A DNA stretch of 64,000 bases from contig NC_081413.1 of the NCBI RefSeq assembly GCF_030272615.1, positions 563,578,010 to 563,642,009 on the forward strand. The letters run 5' to 3'. A model generated the notes under the pieces. That model saw nothing but the letters and a program-made list of their open reading frames with translations. It searched no databases and was not told the origin of the DNA. The DNA comes from Cryptomeria japonica. Lineage: Eukaryota; Streptophyta; Pinopsida; Cupressales; Cupressaceae. Positions 43,427 to 56,694 of this stretch are shown here, piece by piece (the stretch's first letter is position 1; each line of letters starts with the position of its first letter). Both the position numbers and the translations under genes were made by a program.

Positions 43427-46400
43427 TGTAATGCCCGCCAAAATACCCTACAGAAATAATCTAAATTCTACTAACAAATGAAAATATATTTTTTTTAACA
43501 CATTCATTACATTATTCTAACATTAACATACATTATTACAATATTATCCAATTTCAATAACACATATATCATCATGTAAAACATCATAAATCTATACTAT
43601 GCAAGCGGATTAAATCTTCTAACATTAGCATATTCCAAATATAGTCTTGCAACACATCTATTCCCTAGGGCATCTTAACATCAGTACTTGACATCATCTC
43701 ATTACAACATCTATCTAACTAGAAGGTCTTATTAATCATCATCTAACCATTTACTTTTATGCATCTAATCATCATCACCATTTAAGCATAAATCATTCTC
43801 ATAGTATATTCTAATAGAACTTTATACAAATCATTTAACCTTTGATATCAATGTTCACCTAGCTACTCAAGTAAAGATCAATGATATCTAATTCATTCCT
43901 TCTATCATTCATTCTTCAACATAACATAATACTAACCATCTCATAAATACAATGAAACTCAATTACATATAAACTATTCCATTTCACATAGATTCTTTAA
44001 ACTCATAACAAACATCTATTACATCATGAAATAGTAATAGATCTATACCTAATTCCAACATCAAGTCCTATTACAAATTTCTTCTTCAAATTCATGATAA
44101 AACCATATACAAGGACACATCAATTCTTTAACATATATATTTCATTATGATACAATGCCTTCTCTTCTAGGAATCCACACATGCTACATCCAAGGAAAGT
44201 GTCTCGATGGAAGAAGGCAATCAACCACCCGGCCATGTGGAACCAATGAAGGAACCACCCCCCATGCTAGGAGATGACAAAGGTTCCAACTCACACTCAA
44301 AACTTAAGCTGACACCTATCAACCAAAGGATACAACATGACTTCACAAGACCCAAATATAAGAATGCAACACCAAAGTACAACACATGGCTAAATCAATG
44401 CAATCAACCTCTAGAGGCAAATAAAGAAATCTAGGCATATGGACAATGGATACATGTAGGGTATATTTTCATCACATGCTAACCTCATGTGGCATCCATC
44501 TCCACCTTGGAGTTACTCAAGGGAGATTGGGTATACTGCTCCAACGGTCTTCCCAATCTAGGATCCCAAAATCACGTCCCTGGGTCCGTCCAATTGGGGT
44601 ATATAATATCTTATTATTTATCTTGATTAGATGTATTCCTAAATACCCAACCCACTAATCAATTATTATTATGTTATCACTTGCAATTATACCATCAACT
44701 CTTCATGTGGTTCCATAGGTTTAGACCCCCTTCCTAGAGATCTAGTACTCACAACCTAGGTCCAACACATGCAAGAGCCCACTCCCCCATCCATGAACCA
44801 GCCAGGGGTAAATATAAATCCATTTAACATAAAATGACATCATGAAGGCTCAAAAGAGATATAAGATCAGTTACCACAAACTGAACACCAAACTGAGCAA
44901 AAGAGACTCATAAACCAAGCTCATAGAAATAAGCCTTCACCAAAACCACCATAGAGATAAGCCAATCATGGATGCAAACCATAAAAGAGATCAAGATAAC
45001 ATCAAATCCTCAATAGTGAGGCATAAAACATCCCACTGGAGACATACTAATAATCCCTCAACAGTGAGGCATTCTCCCTCTCATAAAAGCCACATATCAC
45101 ACATAAAACACCTTGATGGTAAGGCATAAACCCTCCTACCAGAGAACATGAAACATAAAAAAAAGATCAAAATACATCATAATCAACTCTAAGAGTGTCA
45201 ACACATAATGCACAAGCCTCTAGAGTAATCACACAAACCATAAATGCACTCAGACAGGCTAAAAACTAACTTTCAGAGACCCTTGGGATAGCTCAGCGCC
45301 CTTGATTCCTAGGATGGCATCGTTGGTCTGTATGCCAGCATTTATAGTACTTACCATAGATTTTTTAGTAAGTTGCATAGTTTTTTAGGTCTCTAGGATG
45401 TCATTTTTGGTCTCTAGTATTGCATCTACAAATCAGGACCTTGGCACCCTTGGTATGTTTGTCAATGCTTTTGGTATGAATAGTGGCATTCCTAGGGTGT
45501 ATGAGGCATTCTTAGTTTGCTTCATAGTTCCCCTGGTCCAAACCACGGTGTTTCTGGGTGTTTTCATACCATTTTTTTGTGAAATGTGTAGAAAAGTGAG
45601 CAAATCTTAGTCCTAAGACTTAGAAAGGGCATAGGAAGGCTTAGGGATCGGAAATTTCCCTCATATTGCATATAGAGGGTCTAAGACATCCAATTAACAA
45701 CAAGGACAACCAAAAAATTCACTGCATACTCACAAGTAAAAGTTGCAAAAGAAATTGTCTCTCCTACAAAGCATAATCTAAGGTATAAGAAGCCAAAACC
45801 ACAAGGGAGAGAGGGAGATAAATGTAGCAAAAAACAAAAGGAGACTCAAGAAAGTTAGGTAGGGTCTAATTGCAGCCAATTCAAGTGGAAGAAAGTTTCT
45901 GCACACTCACAGTGCAGTCATAGACAATCCACACCCACACAACAAGAGAAAGACACCAAAACAAGTCAAAACAAGGGGAGATTTTGCAATCTAATCAAGG
46001 GAGTAATTAAATTGAAAATACAAACATGATTCAACACTTTCACAGAGGTAAAATCAAACATAGAGAATACACATTGAGATCCCAACAAATGGAATTCCAG
46101 AAAATAGAACCAATGAGATGCAATTTTTTCCCAAAACAACACCCTATCAAAAGGCAATTAAACTACTACAAATCCTGAAACCATTTCCCCAAATAATCTT
46201 TTTCAAACAATGCAGGCAATCTTTCCAAATCACAAATGCAGAGTACCAACAATGAACCAACCTGGAAAAAGAAGAACAAGATGAAATATGAGAAGCGCAA
46301 ATCCAATTCCAGCAAAAATCTTCAACAATCTCAATCTAAAACCAAAAGCAAATCCTCCAAAATTCAAATCTTCAAAGCTCCCAAAAAATTTCCAACCCCC

Positions 46401-47854
46401 GTGAATGCACAGGAAGCCAGATCAATACAAAACTTAAACTTTAAAACTATATTGAAATCCGACCAATCAAAATATCCAAAAAAACTATATTATCTACCTA
46501 TCTTGTATAGTTTTGAGGCATATATTATTTCCTCAATATAATTTACCTACCTATTAAAATTTCACCAATCATATACAAGGGTAGGTAATATATATTTATT
46601 TGCAATTACCGACAATATTATTTTTATAACGACACATTAAATAATGATTCATAACTTAATGTAATCAAATAATAAATTAATAGCATAAGGCCTTAGATAT
46701 AGAAACTCACTTGAAAATATAAAATCAAATCTCAAATGATAATAAATAAATTGCTAAACTCAACACATTCAAAAATCAATAATAATTAATAATCAAATAG
46801 AACTGAACAACAATAAATAAATATATATAAATAGATTTCTCAACAATAAATCAAAATAATAAATATTATCAAATAATTGATAATCCTCAAATAAATAAGT
46901 AAATAAATAAATATTCAAAAATAAAGCAATACAAATAAATAATAATTCCATAATGGATAAACCATCAATTAATAAATAAACCAATCATTAAAATAATTAA
47001 ATCTCGCCGATTATAAATATCCATCAATAAATAGATAATTGGTGATTAGATTAAATAAATTAATCAATTAAATAAATCCTAATTGGATAAATAAAATCTC
47101 ATAATAAAATCATGACACCATAGTAATCAAATAAATACTTACAATCTAATAATTAAACAATCACATAAACATAGGCTCTAATCCACTTACGCCAAGGGAA
47201 CAACATAATACAAGACTCTTGGGTTGTGGCATAATCGACAAGGTACACATCTTAGACCTAGAGTGTGTGAGGGAAACTATGTCATCTCCGACAACTTGTA
47301 ATTGGGATAAAGATACGCTCAGACTTGTGGAGCTAGGTGGAGTCGATGTCTAGTACCTGCAAACCTGCATCAAATACTAACACAACATATACGATACATA
47401 TATATAAATAGACAAGTGATAGAGAATTGTGATGACATGTCCTGCTCGCAATGAGTGATATGGCATCGTCTCTACTCATGAAGACAGTCACACAATATGA
47501 TAATAAAACATCACATAGAATCATCATCATGAAGTAGGGTTAGTATCATCATCAGTCACATAATCCATCTAAACAATAATCATATTTAAATCCATGAGTC
47601 ATATAAATCTATCCATCTAGGAGATACTATATAATAACATCCATAAGAATCAAATGTCATATAATAAGTCTCACATCATCAATCACAAAAGTCTCTAATC
47701 ATAAAGAGTCATAATAGATACCATGAATCCACATAAAGTCCTAGTATCAAAGATACTTTCCAAAATAGCAGAAGAGTCATAAACAACCACCCAAGTAATC
47801 ATCATAAGTCTATCAGTACGCAAATCAAAATGCAAGTCTAGGAGGGACACTGCA
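43427..47854. mobile_element. 4.4-kb TG..CA insertion without recognisable coding capacity
   Basis: The boundaries are TGTAATGCCCGCC (43427) and GGACACTGCA (47854), flanked by perfect TCTCT duplications (43422-43426 and 47855-47859). No RT, integrase or gag is found. Short frames such as 44207-44434 and 46236-46541 look random. I see no internal copy of either end, so it is either a very long solo LTR or a large noncoding LTR element whose LTRs I failed to detect. AT-rich sequence (46550-47170) and a short GTCTC/GGCAT-rich stretch near 45290-45560 lie inside. Confidence 0.7.
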
Positions 47855-47859
47855 TCTCT

Positions 47860-48345
47860 CCTTTGTCACTGCTCTACGGCTAATGCATCGTGTAGGCTCT
47901 AAATATGGGCCCTCACCACCTATTGATCCCCAATCTATGTAACATCCTACCCTATAGCCATGTCCTCTAGCTCAGGCATGTTAGTATCATTGCTATTCCT
48001 CAATATGCCCTCTGAGCTAGATTATCATGAGGAAGAATCATCGTCACCACCAGCTGACTCTATATCCCCATTGATTACAACATCTATATCACCTCCCTCC
48101 TCTATAGCCGCAATAGTAGCTAGGGCCACCAATCTCGTTTTTCCTCCTCTCCCTTTGCAAACCTGATATCTATGTTGTGATCAATACTATAGGATCTATC
48201 AAAGGCACAAGACGATGACTATCCCATCATACATCATACTGTGGAGTAGTGCCTAGATCAGCGACTCTTGTACCCCAACCCCACTAAACTGGTCTCAATG
48301 TGTCAAACTCTGCAAATGCTACAACAGAACTAATACAAGTCCCCC
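47860..48345 (-). pseudogene. Unidentified coding remnant, upstream part
   Basis: One frame reads SGGTCISSVVAFAEFDTLRP, then WGWGTRVADLGTTPQYDV and WDSHRLVPLIDPIV, followed by a Glu/Asp/Gly-rich region (ALATIAAIEEGGDIDVVING). Stops are at Trp- or Gln-like places. It leads over the insertion site into 43426 and below. The upstream neighbour is CACTA transposase sequence, and the junction near 48350 looks like a rearrangement. Confidence 0.45.
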
Positions 48346-48359
48346 CACTCAGATACCTT

Positions 48360-49449
48360 TCATGTTGATAGAGTAAAATATGCAGTGACATCATGAATAC
48401 CTTGGATCACCAAACAATAGGGTAGGTGTTGTGCATCATCAGCCCAAGGAATATAACGAAGAACCTTGCGAGGCACCTTTTTTGTTATTTGATTTGTTTG
48501 ATATCTACTGATATGACATTCAAGGCATTCTGATGCAAATTCATGTTGTTTATGATATATAATATGATCATTGGGACAAGCATATATTGCTTGATACTCC
48601 ATTCCAATATCTTTCAGAATGGAAGATAATTCTCGGTATGAGCGAGGTAGAATATTTGATGGTGGTAACAAAAACTCACCTATCAATCTACAAAATATTA
48701 ATTTGTTAATATAAAGAATATTAATGGTGCATGATTCACCCTTTATTAACTATAATGACATATACGACATACCTTAACATATGTGAGATTGTTATGTTGG
48801 ATAAACCATTCATAACCTTGAAGTTCACCAACAACAATACAACGGAGAGAAGAGTTGTTTGGGAGCCTTCATAAAGGGGCTCGTATGCCTTCTCAAGTAC
48901 AGGTAAATCATGAATAACATCAAATTCATCTTGATCATCATGATCGGCTACGCCAGTACTAAATAGGTCATGGATCAATGTATTTGTATCATCATCTTCA
49001 ATTTTTTTTTTTGGCGCATGATCGTCATCTTCCATGGGATCATTATCTTCAGCTTTGATATTCACACCTCCATGTTCCTCCACTTCGAAAAACATATTCT
49101 CCGGGTTGTGTTGGTTCATATCATGTGCCCCAGGGAGCTCAACCTATATAAAAATGATCAACATAAATAAACCATGATCATGATCTCATCATGAAGTGAC
49201 TTCTTATGTATATAAATTGTTAAAATGATATAATTAACAGCTTACCAATGGATGATAATCATGTCCCCCTTCAACGTGACCATGTTGCCTACAATGTTTC
49301 TTAGTTGTTTTGATTAAAAGTCTTCTAGTCTTTAATCCCTTACAAATTTTGCAGGGACAATAACATATTCCATCACCTTTTCTTTTCAAGTTAGACCACA
49401 ATCTAGCAATTCTCTCCTTATTTTGTTCTTCGCTGATATTTTCTGACAT
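48360..49449 (-). pseudogene. CACTA (En/Spm) transposase, N-terminal part
   Basis: The first frame (49234-49449) has CYCPCKICKGLKTRRL and HCRQHGHVEGGHDYH, the Cys/His pattern of the transposase-associated domain. Next (48736-49119) comes the acidic linker with EKAYEPLYEGSQTTLLSV. Then (48360-48686) comes the TNP2 start: LPPSNILPRSYRELSSIL, IYACPNDHIIYHKQHEFASEC (in part), ECHISRY and KVPRKVLRYIPWADD. The rest of TNP2, including the catalytic part, is absent. No CACTA terminal repeats are seen. Confidence 0.82.
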
Positions 49450-51397
49450 GGTCTTTCTTCACATGCAAAAAAGTCGGGTTATCGAAACTTCGGTGCGTAA
49501 CCTTCACAAACTACGCAAAAGGATATCGCAAGTACAGAAGTCTTCTTAGAACTAGTTATATAGAAGTTTAAATGTTACTTAAACTTAGACTCTCTTCAAT
49601 TATGAAGACAATTTTATTTAGATAGTTTTCTTGGCTAAAAAGAAGCTTGATTTTGGCAAGTTGATGAAAACTATTTGAGTTTTGAAAAAAGAGAAACCTT
49701 TTTATTGTGTCATCTAATAGAATCAACTTAGGAATGATGAATTTATGAAGAAGTCAACATGAAACCAACTTCATATGAAAGAGAATTGAATTGACTATTA
49801 GAACCCAAAATATGAAGAAACTTGAGCAATTACATTAAGAGTTATAATCAGTTCTTTTGTTGCAACCCTGTCAACAAGGGTTTTATGACAATTTTGTCAA
49901 AAATCATTAGAAATTTCTTTATAATCCGGGGATGACCTTCAAACTTGTCTTGAATTAAAGATAACTCTTCATTATACAACCTCAAATAGGTTATTAGGGG
50001 TTGGATTCAATCCAAATCTTATTAGGAAAAACATCTAAAGCAGCAAATAATCATGACTGCCAAAAACAATAGTTAAAAGTATTGAACAAAATATCAATTT
50101 TCTCATTGAATATTCATCAAAAAAAATTTCCAATACATACTTTATAGAAATAAACTTACTTCCTATTTATCCAACAAACAATTATATGGAAGTTTTACTT
50201 TCAAACTGATATACAACCCTGTAACTGTCACAACCCTACAGAATTAAGTGACAGTCAGAGGCTTTATTTGATCTAGCCTTACAAGACTTTCCTCCAACTC
50301 TATCACACACACTTAATCCAAACAAATGATGGATTTTATAGCCCCTCAAGGTTCTATAACTGTTCTAACTGCCCCTAAGACCGAAATGTATAATTTGACA
50401 ACATTTTATGCATTGTTGCATTACAACTTTTTAGTGACACCTTGACAACTTTTGCCTTTTGACATGAATGACAACTAAACATTACTTAGATACTTTTAAC
50501 ACCTTATAATGGACTCAAAAAAACATATTAAACCTTTATTACCCTTCTATGGGTACATTTACATTATTTGAAAAATCAAGACCTGAATAGAACTATTTGA
50601 CAACTTTTGACAAAATGGCATAGTTAGCCTTACACATTGATTCCAAGCTTGACAAGCTTGTTTATTTCTCATTACTCATGATGATTATGTAGCTTCTTAA
50701 TCTTATTACCATTTAGTTCTCCATTGTATTTAAGAAACAAGAGAGTATGGATGTCTTTAAGTATGGATGTTTAGAAGTGGAAGAGAAATGGAAGAAGTCC
50801 ATTATAACTCCACAAGTCTGCAAATCAAACCATCGGTGTAGCCTACCCCGAAGAAAGAACCCTAGCAAAGCCAAAGATCATCAGGAAGTGATTAAATATC
50901 GCTAGAAGGGGATAGGAGTTATCCCGATACCCGATAAACACATTGGGAGGATATACACCGACTGAGTCATTACTAAAGTATCATCAGTGCGACTTTCGCT
51001 ATCGGAGCATGCAAATTGTTGTCTTGCCAATAGTCGATAAGGTTATCGGTAAGACTTACACTGATAGGGAGAGAATCCTTAGTCATCAATACAACTTAAA
51101 GAGATCGAGGTGTAAAATTTCAAGCTATCCCGACGCTCGATGGAAACAATAGAGCAAGAGATTCATTGGGGAAAAAGTAACTATCGACAAAGACTGTTCA
51201 AGGTTATGTCGATACCCTATGGAGGGCTTGGGAAAACACACACCGATAAAAAACAAAGCGACTTAAGGAATGAAATATTATCGATGGCGCCAAGGGAGTA
51301 ATTCATCAGGAAAGCATATATCGATGAGCCGTTACAGATACAACTCAAAATTGAAACCAAAGCAACCTGTATTTAATGTGTGCAATTGAGTAGATTG
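49450..51397. other. Stretch without a recognisable gene
   Basis: Reads as AT-rich noncoding DNA on both strands. Its last 500 bases, directly upstream of the next gene remnant, are unusually dense in CGAT-type words (for example CCGATAC, ATCGGT, TCGATA), about 15 in 430 bases. Confidence 0.5.
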
Positions 51398-54318
51398 ATG
51401 GCTCACACGAGGCAAATTAAGAACCAAATGCAGGTTGTGTTTTAGTAAAAAACACACAAGGTGAGAATTATTGCTCGCAATTCATCACGCATCATGGAGG
51501 CTGCAAGTTCATTAGGAAGAAAAAGGAGTGCTAAGGGCTCTGAATCCACGTCTAAAAAATCCAAAACAATGGAAGTCCCTCCTGCACGGAAACTGAATCA
51601 AGATATCATTGATCAATTGCAGTCCCCAGGCCCAAAATCTATGAGGTTGAAACAACATTTGCCTAGAAAAGACCAGCTTGAGGACAAGTTTAAAGGGGTT
51701 GGAGATGTGTGGACAAAGGTGAGAGGTTATGATCTCTTCCTGTTTCATTTTCTGAGAACGGATAGAGAAGTGTCAATTTGTAACCCGTGGATAACTAACT
51801 TAGGTAAACTAGTTGTTCCAAATGTTTTCATAAATATCAGATTGATGAAAGTCTTGGTCAAAAATTACAATTCTATGAATAGATGCATTTAGTTTCCAAA
51901 TGCTAAAGTGTTTATCAGATTTATCTGTGGCACCATTGATGAAGTTTTTAGCTTAGACCCTAACCCTGATGTACCCTTGTCATTTGAAGAACTAGAGGAG
52001 GAATTTGTTAAAATGGATACTACTTATAAAGGGTGGAACTTAGCTTTTCACAGGGTTCAAAAGGACATTCTAACCGAAGAGGATGGTCCCCCATTCAACA
52101 TGGAAATTTTTAGACACTACTTACAGTACACCTATATGTCATGCGGATAGGTTGGAGGTATAGAGGTCCCTGATGTAGCTAATATTGGGCAGCTGGTGTT
52201 AGCAGCAAATGTATAGATGTATGAGCCAAGACCCTTTGATTATGATACTTATGTTGTAGAAAAATTACATGAAGGTTTATTGAACCTTAGAGATAATAGG
52301 GAGCCCACTTTTAAGTTTTACTCGTTGTTAATGCATTTGATTTTATTTTATGGAAGATTTAGGGGTATATAGCCAATGAATTTAAAATTGAACACAGTGG
52401 ATAGAGTAGGTAAAGAACAACCAATACAGATGTGGACATCAGTTTGGGATTCACGATATGTGAAATCAAACTACATAAAGTTGAATAGCTAATAGTAAAG
52501 CCATTATACCAGATGTGTGGTGTCCCATGTGAAGGATCTATTTCCACCAAAGTTAAAAGATTTCTTAGACCTGTTGTTTTTTATGAAAGAGGTATTGTCA
52601 ATCACAACTAGGGTGATTGGTTTGTTCACAAGGATTTTACTTGCTTCAGGATTTATGGTTTTGAAGGAACCCCATATCTGTTGCCAAAACTTATACCAAA
52701 CAAAATTGCTTATCTGGAGATTGTGAGACAATTAAGTGTTTCGAATGCCAAACATTTTGGAGGTATGCATAAGCAAACTTTCCTGCCTGGGACTCTTAGT
52801 TTTGGGGATTTTACCATTGTATAAACAAAGTCTTATGAATTCATTGATATGAAACTCATTGAAGAATACGATTTGTTTAAATATGCTGCTAAGGTCAATT
52901 ATGACCCTGAGGGATATATTCACAATTGCAAGAAAAGTCAAAATCTGGGAGATTATATTCATGTTTACTTGGAAGCAGATGACATCTTTAGAAACATGGA
53001 GGAGGAATAGGCCCAGATAGCCATTGATGAATTAAACAAGAAATTGGAAGAAAAGAAAAAGAGATTGCAAGAAATGGAAACTAAAGAAGAAGAGAGTGAA
53101 GGTGAGTCTGAAGAAGTTGAGGTGGTATCTAGGCATCAAGCACCAAACACAACAGAAGAGCCAGACTTGCAAGAGCAAATTGTTGCTAGGCTGAATATCC
53201 ATAGTGATGCATGATACGATGAGTATTCTGCCTTTGTGTCTAATGATGTTTTTAGTAAGTCAAAATAATTTAAATCCTTTTTATATAATTTCAAAGGGAA
53301 AATCCTGAGAGACTCTATCCCAAATGTAACCCCTGAAAAAGAATCAGAATTGTTGGGGAAACTAAAGGAAGAAATCAGTTTAGAATTGACCACTATAACC
53401 CCTCAAAGGGGAAGATAGTTTCTTAGTGAAGCAGGCATCATCATCTTTCCTGGATGGGATATGAGTGCATCATTTATTTTTGATAGCATGTTACATTCTA
53501 AGAATAAGGATTTTAAATTGGATATTCAAGGGGTAAATGATGTGTATGTCGGCTCTAGATTTGACCAGAATGAAGAGGCTTTTCTTTTATGGTCTCTTTA
53601 CCCTCCAAATAAGAGGCCAAAAATCATTGACGTGGATAAAGCCTTTGGTCACATGATGAAATTGAAAGTTGGTGAAATAGATCCCATTGTTACTACTGAT
53701 ATGGGTATTGATATTTAAAAATTTAATAAAGCACAATTGGTCAAAGTGATCAAAGAAAGAGATTAGTACAAAGGATTATATGAAGAGATGCTAAATAGAG
53801 GAGGAAAACATGTGCCACAAATCCATGATGGGTCTCAGTGGAAAAAGAAATATGAGGAAGTGCAACTGGAAAATAAGAAGTTGAAAAGGCAAATACAGAG
53901 TGTGAGGGCTGACACAACGTCTGGTTTATTGGCTAAGAGATTTGAAAAATTGCAAGGTTTCCTTGAAGATTTCTGGGCTCTTTAGCAAAAGAATATTGAT
54001 AATACAATATCTTACAACCTGATTTATAACAGACTGGGAACTTTGTTGCATGATAAGACAATGGCCAATACAGATGTTGAAGTCATTAAAGGAATACAAA
54101 AGTTGTTGAAAAAGCATGAAGACTTTGACATAGAATTTCAAAAAGAATTTAATGAATGTAAGGAAATAGTACAAAATGGTTTTCCAGAAATTGAAGATCG
54201 GAATGGACAGTTTAAGGATAAGGATAAATGGATTGTGGAGTGCCAAAGTCTTCTCAGTGCTTCCCCTAACATTTCTCGATCAGAGATATTATCTATGATG
54301 CAGATACCTACAAATTAG
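51398..54318 (+). pseudogene. Decayed gene for an unidentified protein of about 950 residues with coiled coils
   Basis: The likely start is ATG 51398 (MAHTRQIKNQMQ). The frame runs to about 52600, then shifts once and continues to TAG 54316-54318. A basic N-terminus (GRKRSAKGSESTSKKSK) is followed by a globular-looking part (WITNLGKLVVPNVFINIRLM, then FIRFICGTIDEVFSLDPNP). Next are a charged coiled coil near 53015-53125 (ELNKKLEEKKKRLQEM) and another near 53830-53985. Nearly all in-frame stops are TAG or TAA at Gln-like places (51890, 52148, 52214, 52370, 53008) or TGA at Trp-like places (near 53213). I do not recognise the family. It may be an extra ORF of a retroelement or a host gene copy. 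Confidence 0.65.
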
Positions 54319-54480
54319 AGGGATATTCGAAGCACATTCAAAAGTGCAATCAGATGCTTGGAGACCAACCATAGATATCAAAAGATGTTTAAATATGTGA
54401 CTTTGTAATTTATAGTTTTAGTTTGTTAGGGTAGTTTTCAAGTAGTTAGTTTCTAGTTAGTTTTTTATTAATTTTAGTTT

Positions 54481-54504
54481 AATGAAAGGGTATGCCCTTT
54501 CATT
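54481..54504. other. Perfect 10-bp hairpin downstream of the unidentified gene
   Basis: AATGAAAGGG and CCCTTTCATT pair around the 4-base loop TATG, about 165 bases after the last stop of the upstream gene remnant. It could be a 3' UTR structure; nothing shows that it acts in termination. Confidence 0.6.
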
Positions 54505-54867
54505 TTTCAAACCGAATCCTCATCTATATGTGGAGGATTTTTTAGGAGAGACATATATCACAAGTTTATAGTTTTTTTTATCAAGACGGTCTCTATGCAT
54601 TTTTTTATGAACTCGTTGTCTAGAAATACCAAGTTGATGGAGGATATGCACTGAAATCAACTGGTTTAAGTATTTTATTTTCAATATGAAGAAAGTGTTT
54701 CTCATTCATGATGGTATCTATCTTTTCAATGGATTGATCAATTCCTTGGATAAATCTATTTACATAGATTGTTTCATTGTGCAATCTTATGTTGTTGTAA
54801 TTAAGATTGATTTTCAGTTTGAAGGATTGGTTGGAAAACTTTGAATTGTCTTATTGGTCTTTCAAAG

Positions 54868-56398
54868 TGTACGTTAGGAAATAGGAAATCATCACAAGCA
54901 ATATATATAAAGACATATTAATCATTATTAGCTCAATCACAAACACACATTGCAATGATCTAATCCTAAGCACACTCAATAGAGACATGAAATAAAACAT
55001 TCAAAAGCCAAGATCATGCAAACCAAAGATGGGATTCAAATGCTCCTTCATGCGGCTCCATTGTTCTTCTTTCTTCTCCAAATAGGTTTGTTGTGGATCT
55101 CACCTTCAAGTGCATACACCTAATTGTGAAAGCAAGATTGACATTGACACAAGAATACTCGAAGCGTAAATTCAATAGTTTGATTAGGGATTAGCTTTGA
55201 TTGATGAAGATCATCCAATTTATAGAGAAATTGGAGAAATGAACAAATTAGCATGATAGTGATTCGAATGGAAATTCAAATCAAGAATAGCAAAATTATG
55301 ACATATCTATGACAAATTGCTATGCCAAGAATTTATGACAATTTATGACAAATTCTATGACAAATTTCTATGTCAAGAATTTATGACAATTTATGACAAA
55401 TTTCTATGTAATTTCCATAAATTTAGGAGAGAAATAGGAGGAAATTGAAATTAGATAAATTAAGAAATTAGAAAAATTGGAAAAAGAGGAAATAAGAAAT
55501 TAATGAAAATTAGAAATTAGGTAAATTAATTAATAATTTGTCATTTATTAATTAATTCACAAAAGAAGAATAATTAGCCAATTAAATGAACATTTAATTG
55601 TGACAAGAAGACTTAAGATAAATAAATAATTTATTAATCCTAAAGGAATAAAATGATAAGCAAGGTTAAATGACTAAATCGTGAAACCCTAGAAGGCGAA
55701 TTAGGTCTTGAAAGATAATTGACTCGATTTGATTTGATTTTTGGATTGATAAGTGACCAATGATAAATGATTTGATTGAGAAAATGCGCCAATTGACGAG
55801 GAACAATGGCAAATTGATCCAAATTGACATAATTGAGACAGATAACGATCGATGACAAATCGATCGCAAAATGACAAGATCGACAAGAGGACAAGAATCG
55901 ATGACAAAATGGATTGCAAGACGACAAGATTGATAATGACCACGATCGATGACAAATTGATCGCAAGATGACAAGATCGAACAGTGACAACGATCGATGA
56001 CAAATCGATCGTTAAAATGACAAGATTGAAGGATTGATGATAAATCGACAAGATTGATAAGAGGACAACGATCGATGACAAATTGATCGCAAGATTGACA
56101 GGAGGACAAAACCCTAAACTAGGATTGACGATGTACAAAATGATGACAAATTAGCACGCATATTGATGCAATAGGATAAGATCAATCCAAATCATGACTG
56201 GATAGTGTTGTCGACAAGACCAAATTTGAGGACGAGATGATTGAAGAATGCAGAAGAATGACTCGATGCTCACAAATGATAAAGATCAAGTGCGAATCAT
56301 AGGAGAAATGTTAATGCGACGCAAAAACCTAAAATGAGGCAATGCGCAAATGTTAAAGTATGACCTCGCAAGCGTTTGACCATTTTTAGGTGTCTACA
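54868..56398 (-). mobile_element. Solo LTR of a Tat-type family, 1.5 kb
   Basis: It runs from TGTACGTTAGG to TTTTTAGGTGTCTACA with perfect CAAAG duplications (54863-54867 and 56399-56403). The U3 end matches the other Tat LTRs. A TATA-like CTATAAAT lies on the - strand near 55219-55226. It contains TTTATGACAA-type short repeats (55290-55410) and a hairpin-bearing tandem array (55846-56089). No internal retroelement sequence is present. Confidence 0.87.
55846..56089. repeat. Tandem array with CGATCGAT/ATCGATCG hairpins
   Basis: Six units of about 45-55 bases each hold arms around the constant loop GACAA (GATA in one). Units at 55846 and 55991 pair perfectly over 8 bp (CGATCGAT/ATCGATCG). Those near 55943 and 56069 have one G-T pair. 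One near 55876 reads AATCGAT/ATGGATT, its outer pair changed on both sides. Spacers contain AAGATGACAAGATCGA-like text. Confidence 0.75.
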
Positions 56399-56694
56399 CA
56401 AAGTAAAGTTAAATTTAGTATGAATAACTGGATGTCACATTTTAATTACAATTCATATGGAAGCCTTTGAGATGATGGTCTTGTTACATTAACAAGTTAT
56501 TAAAACAGTCTCTAAGGTTAACGTAGGATTTTTCATTTGAAACGATATGAGACTAGTAAGGAATCAAGGCACTGGTCTTTTATTGATTTTATATATTTTA
56601 ATCAAGTATTTCCAAAGCAAGTTTCATTAAGGAATCATATTTCTAATTCATACAATCACTACTTTATAAAAATTCATTTACAAGCAAGCAGATG

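Noticed and set aside
44207-44658. Two + strand frames of 70-75 codons within the 4.4-kb insertion
   Set aside because: No domain, no overlap with any family signature and no codon pattern different from the surroundings.
55640-56138. Three overlapping - strand frames with Ser/Cys/Asp-rich repeats
   Set aside because: They are frame variants of the CGATCGAT tandem array in the solo LTR.
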